Shown piece after piece: positions 22,640 through 28,220 of a stretch of DNA of 28,220 nt (positions are counted from its first letter, which is position 1; every line of letters begins with the position of its first letter). Made by a program: the position numbers and the translations under genes. Source of the stretch: 62-47 sp039808365 (GTDB lineage Bacteria; Pseudomonadota; Alphaproteobacteria; Rhizobiales; Xanthobacteraceae); contig JBDHSX010000031.1 of the NCBI GenBank assembly GCA_039808365.1, forward strand, positions 1-28,220, given 5' to 3'. Under the pieces are notes generated by a model. It was given only the letters and a program-made list of their open reading frames with translations, searched no databases and was not told the DNA's origin.

Positions 22640-23944
22640 TCAGACCCGGACGGGACTGCGAACCCGGCCGGTATCGCCGAACACGCGAAGATAGCGCGCG
22701 GTCTCGGCGGCGTCGCCGGTGGCTTTTTCCGGATTGTCGGACAGCTTGACGGCGGGGCGGCCGTTCACCGAAGTCACCTTGCAGACGATGGAGATCGGAT
22801 CGAGGTCCGTGGTCGGGTCGGGCGCGCAACCGACGAAGTCATTGGTCAGGTTGGTGCCCCAGCCGAAGGAGACGCGGACCCGGCCGGCGAAATGATAATA
22901 GGCTTCCTCGATGGAGTCGGTGTCCATGCCGTCGGAGAACACCAGCAGTTTTTCGCGGGGATCGCGTCCTTTCGCCTTCCACCAGGCGATGATGTCCTCG
23001 CCGGCCTGAATCGGCGGCGCGCTGTCGGGGCGGAAGCCGGTCCAGTCGGCGACCCAGTCCGGGGCGTCGCGCAGAAAGGCCTTGGTGCCGAACGCATCGG
23101 GCAGGGCGATCAGCAGGTTGCCGCCATAGGTCTCCCGCCATTGATCGAGAATGCGGTAGGGCGCCCAGCGCAGTTCGTTATCGTCATTGGCCAGCGCCGC
23201 GGCGACCATCGGCAGTTCGTGGGCGTTGGTGCCGATGGCTTCAAGATCGCCGTCCATGGCCAGCAGGACGTTGGAGGTCCCGGTGAAGGCCGGTCCCAAT
23301 CCTTCCTTGACGGCTTCGACGCACCAGCGTTGCCACAGGAAACCGTGACGCCGCCGCGTGCCGAAATCCGACAGCCGCAGGCCCTCCAGCTTCTGCAGCC
23401 GCTCCACCTTGGTCCAGAGCTTGGCCTTGGCGCGCGCATACAGCACGTCGAGGGCGAAGCGGCCTTGCCCCTTCATCGCCTGGCGCGAGCGCAACTCGTT
23501 GAGAATGGCGAGCGCCGGGATTTCCCACATGGTGGTGTAGGCCCAGGGCCCGTGAAAATGCAGTTCGTACTGGCCCTCGACCTTGCGCAATTCATAGTCC
23601 GGCAGGCGAAAGTCGCCGAGCCAGCGGATGAAGTCCGGCGAGAACATCTGGGTCTTGCCGTAGAAGGTGTTGCCGGCGAGCCAGATCAGTTCCTTCTTGG
23701 TGAAGCGGAGGCTGCGGGCGTGATCGAGTTGCGCCCGCAACTCATTCTCGTCGATGACTTCGGCGAGGCGGACATGGCGGCTGCGGTTGATCACCGAGAA
23801 GGTGACGCGCTCGTCCGGGTAGAACTCCCGGATCATCTGCATCATCAGCAGTTTGTAAAAATCGGTATCGAGCAGGCTGCGGATGATGGGATCCAGCCGC
23901 CAGCCGTGGTCGTAGGTTCGCGTCGCGATGTCTGTGACAGGCAT
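22640..23944 (-). CDS. pncB: Nicotinate phosphoribosyltransferase
   Basis: 434 residues. Converts nicotinate and PRPP to nicotinate mononucleotide in NAD salvage (Preiss-Handler), cytoplasmic. Family motifs: LLDTDFYKLLMMQ (24-36), FGTRRRHG (194-201), and NAHELP with His242 as the counterpart of the autophosphorylated histidine. A C-terminal VFSDGMD/FGWGTNLTND region lines the phosphoribosyl site. No Shine-Dalgarno precedes the ATG; the upstream sequence is a run of six C, with TATAAG 8 nt before the start (see promoter entry). It stands alone between two transporter genes, with no link to their function apparent. Confidence 0.95.
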   Translation of the reverse strand: MPVTDIATRTYDHGWRLDPIIRSLLDTDFYKLLMMQMIREFYPDERVTFSVINRSRHVRLAEVIDENELRAQLDHARSLRFTKKELIWLAGNTFYGKTQMFSPDFIRWLGDFRLPDYELRKVEGQYELHFHGPWAYTTMWEIPALAILNELRSRQAMKGQGRFALDVLYARAKAKLWTKVERLQKLEGLRLSDFGTRRRHGFLWQRWCVEAVKEGLGPAFTGTSNVLLAMDGDLEAIGTNAHELPMVAAALANDDNELRWAPYRILDQWRETYGGNLLIALPDAFGTKAFLRDAPDWVADWTGFRPDSAPPIQAGEDIIAWWKAKGRDPREKLLVFSDGMDTDSIEEAYYHFAGRVRVSFGWGTNLTNDFVGCAPDPTTDLDPISIVCKVTSVNGRPAVKLSDNPEKATGDAAETARYLRVFGDTGRVRSPVRV

Positions 23945-23952
23945 GGGGGGAG

Positions 23953-23958
23953 CTTATA
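23953..23958 (-). promoter_or_regulatory. Possible -10 element giving a leaderless pncB transcript
   Basis: TATAAG on the minus strand is separated by 8 nt (ending in CCCCCC) from the pncB ATG. Transcription from such an element would start at or next to the ATG, and the gene lacks a Shine-Dalgarno. No good -35 is visible 16-18 bp upstream. Confidence 0.3.
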
Positions 23959-24026
23959 GCCCAGCCCCCGGCGACCGCCTAGCCGTCGGTCCGCGTGAGA
24001 CCTATGCGATGGCGCGGCCGCCTCAT

Positions 24027-24098
24027 GCTCCGGCGCGGCATCGGCGCCGGAGCGATGGTCTGGATTTGGGCCGCCGACGCCGGGCGGCGGCCGGCGTC
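24027..24098 (-). terminator. Tandem GC hairpins after the third binding-protein gene
   Basis: GCTCCGGCGC (24027-24036) pairs perfectly with GCGCCGGAGC (24044-24053), loop 7 nt. Closer to the gene, GGCCGCCG/CGGCGGCC (24069-24076, 24085-24092) and GACGCCGG/CCGGCGTC (24076-24083, 24091-24098) are two overlapping 8-bp stems that exclude each other; the latter reaches into the stop codon. No U-tracts. Termination of the leftward binding-protein transcript is likely. Confidence 0.5.
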
Positions 24099-25371
24099 AG
24101 TTCGGCAACTTGATGAAGCTCGGATACTTCAGGGTGCCTTCGGCGATCTTCTTCGGCCAGACCGTGACCTGCTTGCCGTTCTGCCACTGGAACACCAGCC
24201 CGTTGACGGCGTCGGGGCCGTAGACCAGGCCGTGCGTGAACCGGTTAGCTCGGTCGTAGAACCTGATCCGGCCGATGGTGCCCTCGTAGTTGGTCTTTTC
24301 CAGTTCGGCGACCATCTTGTCCGGATCGGTCGAGCCGGCGCGCTGGATCGCCTCGGCGATGATGTAGACGTCGTCATAGGCGGTGTAGCCGGTATAGGCC
24401 GGCGCCTTGCCGAACTTCTTCTTGAAGGCTTCGGCGAACGGCTTGGTCTTCGGCGTCACCGCGACGTTCTCGGTGGCGACCGCCAGTGACGGAATGCCGT
24501 CGGCCGCGCCGTTGGTGTCGGCCCAGAAGGTCGGGCTCAGGGCCTGGGCCGAGACGCCGAACATCGGGATCGGCACCTGCTGGTTCTTCCACTGCACCGT
24601 CGGCTGCACGCCGACATGAGAGATGCCGGTGACGATGACATCCGGCTTGGAGGCTTCGATCTTGTTGAAGATCGGCGTGAAGTCGGTGGTGTCCGGCGAG
24701 AAGCGGATGTGGTCGGTCACCTTCAGACCCACCTTCGGCAGGCACTCCAGGAGGCCGATGTCGAGGGGCTTGGTCCAGGCGGCGTCCTCGCTCATGACCG
24801 CGGCCGACTTCATCTTCAGACCGTCGACCAGAAGGTCCTTGGCGGCGTCGCAGATCGCCTGCGCCTGCGCCGCCGAGGTCAGGTAGCCGTGGAAGGTGTA
24901 TTTGTTCTTGTCGTAGTCGTCATGAATCGGGCGGGTGATCTCGTTGCTCGCCGCGCCGGGAGTGATCAGCGGCACCTTCAGCCGCGCCGCCCAGGGCTCC
25001 AGCGCCAGCACCACCTCGCTGATGTAGCTCGCGATCACCGCGCTGACCTTGTCCTCGGACACCGCGCGCTGGAACGCGCGCACGGAATCGGCCGAGGAAC
25101 TCTTGTTGTCGTAGGTGATGATCTCGATCTTGCGGCCGTTGATGCCGCCCTTGGCGTTGATCTCGTCGGCGGCGATCTGCGCGCCGCCGGGCGTCGCCGC
25201 GCCGGCGATCGACTGCACTTCGGCGATGACTCCGATCTTGATCGGGCCGTTGGCCTGCGCCAGCGCGACGGTGGAGGAGCCGGCGATCACAGAACCCGCC
25301 AGAAATGCCGCCGCGACCGCCAGCGATCTGGCGCGGGGACCGGCGGTCAGGTTGACAGTTGAAGGTTTCAT
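24097..25371 (-). CDS. HAAT-family ABC transporter binding protein, no adjacent permease
   Basis: 424 residues. A long Sec signal peptide ends at ALA-QA (cleavage after about residue 38). The mature protein starts GPIKIGVIAEVQSIAGAATP and has the Peripla_BP_6 pattern AADEINAKGGINGRKIEIIT, FQRAVSEDKVSAVI and ALEPWAARLKVPLITPGA. ATG 25371 is chosen because the signal peptide starts there and GGGAG lies about 10 nt upstream; the open frame runs on to 25689 but overlaps the divergent lipoprotein. No livHMGF genes flank it, so it either feeds one of the two importers in this window or a system elsewhere. Ligand unknown. Confidence 0.9.
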   Translation of the reverse strand: MKPSTVNLTAGPRARSLAVAAAFLAGSVIAGSSTVALAQANGPIKIGVIAEVQSIAGAATPGGAQIAADEINAKGGINGRKIEIITYDNKSSSADSVRAFQRAVSEDKVSAVIASYISEVVLALEPWAARLKVPLITPGAASNEITRPIHDDYDKNKYTFHGYLTSAAQAQAICDAAKDLLVDGLKMKSAAVMSEDAAWTKPLDIGLLECLPKVGLKVTDHIRFSPDTTDFTPIFNKIEASKPDVIVTGISHVGVQPTVQWKNQQVPIPMFGVSAQALSPTFWADTNGAADGIPSLAVATENVAVTPKTKPFAEAFKKKFGKAPAYTGYTAYDDVYIIAEAIQRAGSTDPDKMVAELEKTNYEGTIGRIRFYDRANRFTHGLVYGPDAVNGLVFQWQNGKQVTVWPKKIAEGTLKYPSFIKLPN

Positions 25372-25591
25372 CGAGCATTTCTCCCTGTCTGTACCGCTTG
25401 GGTTGCGGCCTGATCGAAACTCAACACAACGGGCAGGGTGAATCAACTTACGATGCGGCCGAAGGCGGCTGCGAATGGCTGCCGTGCATATCCGCATCAT
25501 CACCATCCCGTGGGTGGCACCGAACGGCGATGGCCATATTGCGGTCATGGCCCGGTGTTCCAAGCGGTTGAACAGGAAAGAGCCGCGTCTC

Positions 25592-25987
25592 ATGTCGTCT
25601 ATTCCCACCGCGTCCAAGTCCGGCGTGCGAATCCATTCCATGATTGTGCTGATGGCCTCCAGCATGAGCCTCGCCGGCTGCGCGGGCATGGGCGACGGCG
25701 CGATGTCCGGCGCCTTCGTCGATCCCGCGAAGTATGAGCTCTACGATTGCAAGCAGTTGGAAGCGGAGCGCAAATCGCTTGAGGCGCGCACGGCCGAATT
25801 GCAGGGCTATATCGACAAGGCGCGGACCGGCACGGCGGGAGAGCTGGTCGGCGAAGTGGCTTATCGCAACGACTACATTTCCACCCGCGCGTCGTTGAAG
25901 CTCGCCAACGAGGCGTGGGAGCGCGGCCGGTGCGTCGCGACGGTCGCGCCGGCGCCGGTCGGCGGCAGGGGCCGCGCGGGCCGCTGA
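25592..25987 (+). CDS. Small predicted lipoprotein of unknown function
   Basis: 131 residues. Basic N-terminus, hydrophobic segment MIVLMASSMS and lipobox LAGC (27-30) predict lipidation at Cys30. The mature part contains YDCKQLEAERKSLEARTAEL, a short predicted helix, and two further cysteines (in YDCKQ and GRCVA) that could form a disulfide. I recall similar short lipoproteins of unknown function in Bradyrhizobium relatives. Start ATG 25592 is chosen for the signal; AGGA lies rather far upstream, and the frame stays open to 25475. Divergent from the binding-protein gene, convergent with the FAD monooxygenase (19 bp). Confidence 0.75.
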   Translation: MSSIPTASKSGVRIHSMIVLMASSMSLAGCAGMGDGAMSGAFVDPAKYELYDCKQLEAERKSLEARTAELQGYIDKARTGTAGELVGEVAYRNDYISTRASLKLANEAWERGRCVATVAPAPVGGRGRAGR

Positions 25988-26006
25988 CGGCGACCATCAC
26001 GGCGCG

Positions 26007-27176
26007 TCACGCCCGCCAGCGGTAAATCCAGTTCTGGCGCGCCACCAGGCGCGGCCCGCCGACGAGCCGCATCGAGAGATCGCGCGCGACGGCGAGCGGT
26101 CCCGTCAGGTGATAGATGCGCCCGTTCTGGCGGGCGAGATGCTGGACCCGCGCGACGCGGTCGCGGCGCAAATCGGCGTAGCGTTTGAGCGCGGCGGGGA
26201 CATCGTCGGCGGCCTCGCTGAGACATCGGGCGAGCACGGCGGCGTCCTCGATGGCCATCCCTGCGCCTTGCGCGGCGAACGGCAACATCGCGTGCGCGGC
26301 GTCGCCGAGCAAGGCGACGCGGCCGTCGCTCCACGTCACCGAGGCCGGCAGCGTGCACAAGGCCCATTTGCGCCACTGCGTGACGGGGGCGAGGATCGCG
26401 CGCGCCGGTGCCGACCATTGCGGCGCGATGAACGCCGCGCTGGCCTCGGCCGGCGTCGCCGCCACGCTCCAACCCTGATCGCACCACGGTCCCGCGCTGA
26501 TCGCGACGACGTTGGTCTGCCGGCGATGCGCCATCGGATAGGTGACGAGGTGCGCGTCGCCGCCCATCCAGAGCTGCACGCGGGGCGCTTCCACGGGATT
26601 TTCGCGCATGCCGCGCCAGGCGATCAGCCCGCTGAACTGCGGTTGCGGCGCTGGGGCAAGCTGCCGGCGCACCGCCGACCACAGCCCGTCGGCGCCGATC
26701 AGCGCCGCCGCGCGCTCGGTGTGCCGGGTTTCGGCTTGCCGCAGGCTGACTGTGACGCCGTCCGCCTCGGTGGTGAAGTGTTCGAGGTCGCAACCGAGGC
26801 GAAGTTCGATCAGCGGATGCGCGGCGGCCTCCGCGGCCAGCGCCGCCTGCAAATCCGCGCGGTGCAGCACCCAATAGGGCGCGTTCGGGTCCGATTGATC
26901 GAGCGGCAGGCGAACCAATTCGACGCCGCGCGGCCCGCTCATCACGCTGACGGCGTCCGGGGCGATCGCGCGGGCGGCGAGAGCGGCCCGCAATCCGAGA
27001 CCGATCAGCACGCGAGTTGCGTTGGGCGATAATTGCAGACCGGCGCCGGCCTCGATGAGACGCTCGGCGCGCTCGGCGACGATGACCCGAAAACCCTTGC
27101 CGGCGAGCGCCAGCGCCGCGGTCAGCCCCCCGATGCCGGCGCCGGCGACGAGGATGGTGGCGCGCGCGCCGCTCAC
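26007..27176 (-). CDS. FAD-dependent monooxygenase (salicylate hydroxylase-like)
   Basis: 389 residues, class A flavoprotein monooxygenase. The FAD/ADP-binding GAGIGG lies at 12-17, the DG motif at GADGLWSAVR (161-170), and the GD motif at GDAAHAMLPF (291-300). AGAGLQLSPNA (43-53) matches the salicylate/3-hydroxybenzoate hydroxylase branch. It would use NAD(P)H and O2 to hydroxylate an aromatic ring; the substrate is not determinable. It starts 7 nt after the small zinc-finger gene and is almost certainly cotranscribed with it. Confidence 0.9.
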   Translation of the reverse strand: MSGARATILVAGAGIGGLTAALALAGKGFRVIVAERAERLIEAGAGLQLSPNATRVLIGLGLRAALAARAIAPDAVSVMSGPRGVELVRLPLDQSDPNAPYWVLHRADLQAALAAEAAAHPLIELRLGCDLEHFTTEADGVTVSLRQAETRHTERAAALIGADGLWSAVRRQLAPAPQPQFSGLIAWRGMRENPVEAPRVQLWMGGDAHLVTYPMAHRRQTNVVAISAGPWCDQGWSVAATPAEASAAFIAPQWSAPARAILAPVTQWRKWALCTLPASVTWSDGRVALLGDAAHAMLPFAAQGAGMAIEDAAVLARCLSEAADDVPAALKRYADLRRDRVARVQHLARQNGRIYHLTGPLAVARDLSMRLVGGPRLVARQNWIYRWRA

Positions 27177-27183
27177 GGACGGA

Positions 27184-27429
27184 TCAGGGGACCTTGTCCA
27201 TCACCACGCATTCGGGCGGTCGTGCCGCGCCGGGGGCGAGGTCGCTGGCGAAGCGGTACAGCGTCGAGCAATAGGGGCAGATGATTTCGGTGTCGTTGCC
27301 CAGATCCAGGAACACATGCGGATGGTCGAACGGCGGGTTGGAGCCGACGCACATGAATTCCCGCGACCCGATTTCGATGACCGCCACGCCTGCGTCATTG
27401 TGAAAGTGGGGGACAACGTGATCGGACAT
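27184..27429 (-). CDS. Small zinc-finger protein (zf-CHCC, NDUFS6-like)
   Basis: 81 residues from ATG 27429, which has AGGTGAG 4 nt upstream; a longer frame to 27516 lacks support. Likely metal ligands are Cys27, His36 or His38, Cys51 and Cys54 (CVGSN, FDHPH, ICPYC), the pattern of the zf-CHCC domain found in bacterial homologues of complex I subunit NDUFS6. The TLYRF ending of the motif is typical. It is the first gene of a unit with the FAD monooxygenase. Function in bacteria is unclear. Confidence 0.85.
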   Translation of the reverse strand: MSDHVVPHFHNDAGVAVIEIGSREFMCVGSNPPFDHPHVFLDLGNDTEIICPYCSTLYRFASDLAPGAARPPECVVMDKVP

Positions 27430-27669
27430 CTTTCTCACCTTTGGTCGCGGACAGCCGCAAGGTCGCGGCGCGCTCGGGATCTGCGGACGGGGCCCGCCTA
27501 GAAACGGGCGCACCATAGGGGCAGGCGGAGCCGATTCCTAGAGCGACATTGCAACGGCTGGCAGGTCTAAATTCGACACAATCCTGACGTCTTGGAGAAG
27601 CCCTTCTTTCGTCTGGCCCGTTGCGTCGGAAATGTGGCGCGACTGCCGGGCGAGCTTTGAGGTGGTTCG

Positions 27670-28220
27670 ATGCAGCGGCGGTGGTTGGCGGCGGGTCTGG
27701 CGGGGATGGCGGCATGCGCCGTCGCCAGCGCCTTGCTGTGGCCCCATGCCGAGCGGGCCGCGACGGTGCTCGCCGCCCGCAACGATCCCGTTCGCCTCTC
27801 CGACCTTCGGCTCGATTCCGCCCTGCGGACCGATTCCGGTCTGCTGGCGCGGGAGGCCGAGGCGGCGCTCGCCGCCGGCGATGTCGATCTCGCCAACAGT
27901 TTCCTGGAGGTTGCGGCGGCCCGCGATATCGCCCTGCCGGACGATTTGCGGAGCCGGATCACGGCGGCCGTCGCGCGGGAAAACTCCGTCATGGGCATGG
28001 CGGGGCGGTTCGCCGCCGGGCTGGTGACGGGACAGGCCGAGGACGCGGCCGGCCTGACCGGCGCGGTCGCCGGCGACCTGTTCGTGTTCGGCGACATTCG
28101 TGACGTGCTGCGCGAGGGCAAGCACGTGGTGATGGGCGAGGACGGCGATCGCGTCATTCTCGGTCTCGCCGCGGCGGGGCTGGCGGTGACGGCGGCGACC
28201 TATGTGTCGGCCGGTTCCGC
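27670..28220 (+). CDS. Conserved hypothetical membrane-anchored protein (N-terminal part)
   Basis: I translated 183 residues; the frame is open at the right edge. GAGGTGG lies 4-5 nt before ATG 27670. The N-terminus (MQRRWLAAGLAGMAACAVAS) is a signal anchor or uncleaved signal, followed by a helical region (about residues 30-110) and the segment GDLFVFGDIRDVLREGKHVV, then a hydrophobic stretch (LGLAAAGLAVTAATYVSAGS) that looks like a membrane helix. Similar proteins occur, as I recall, in Bradyrhizobium-group genomes without assigned function. Confidence 0.8.
   Translation, partial: MQRRWLAAGLAGMAACAVASALLWPHAERAATVLAARNDPVRLSDLRLDSALRTDSGLLAREAEAALAAGDVDLANSFLEVAAARDIALPDDLRSRITAAVARENSVMGMAGRFAAGLVTGQAEDAAGLTGAVAGDLFVFGDIRDVLREGKHVVMGEDGDRVILGLAAAGLAVTAATYVSAGS

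Overview
The window reads as a chromosomal segment of a high-GC alphaproteobacterium, most likely Nitrobacteraceae/Bradyrhizobiaceae (Bradyrhizobium, Rhodopseudomonas or Afipia type). The grounds are the strong G/C third-position bias, several branched-chain-type (HAAT) ABC transporters, a P450 resembling the CYP199 family described from Rhodopseudomonas palustris, a PleC/DivJ-type histidine kinase, and short palindromic intergenic repeats of the kind common in these genomes. The assignment comes from recalled protein families; no search was run. I see no tRNA, rRNA, CRISPR array, transposase or phage gene.

Layout. Positions 1-2268 (-) hold most of a membrane PAS histidine kinase whose end lies off the left edge; its upstream region carries a CtrA-like/GANTC site and a short palindrome. 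A nested palindromic repeat (2644-2746) separates it from a cation diffusion facilitator with a triplicated cytoplasmic domain (2773-4173, -) and a quinone-oxidoreductase-type MDR enzyme (4303-5271, -). After a second palindromic repeat comes a leftward cluster, in transcription order: CYP199-like P450 (11662-10442), livH (10289-9252), a fused livM-livG (9255-7483), livF (7486-6761) and a periplasmic binding protein (6732-5584). A LuxR-type regulator (11867-12769, +) is divergent from the P450, and a DcaP-like outer-membrane porin (12840-14438, -) follows. Taken together these look like an uptake and oxidation unit for a small carboxylate, plausibly a para-substituted benzoate: porin, periplasmic binding protein, ABC importer, P450 and regulator. 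That functional reading is inference.

Positions 14439-14934 are non-coding and contain three tandem 16-bp repeats ahead of a glutaminase (14935-15933, +) and an MFS transporter (16029-17678, +). A perfect 24-bp palindrome closes this unit. A second, complete HAAT operon follows on the + strand (17987-22570): Tat-type binding protein, livG, livF, livH, livM, with TTTGAC/GTCAAA half-sites over its likely promoter. Nicotinate phosphoribosyltransferase (pncB, 22640-23944, -) is convergent with it. A third HAAT binding protein without its own permease (24097-25371, -), a small lipoprotein (25592-25987, +), a two-gene unit of a zinc-finger protein and a FAD monooxygenase (27429-26007, -), and the start of a conserved membrane protein (27670 to the right edge, +) complete the window.

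Most of the window is ordinary metabolism and transport. The parts I rate as most worth a second look are the P450/fused-transporter cluster with its palindromic control sites, the 16-bp tandem repeat array before glsA, the triplicated CDF cytoplasmic domain, and the paired nested palindromes whose arms differ by compensatory changes.
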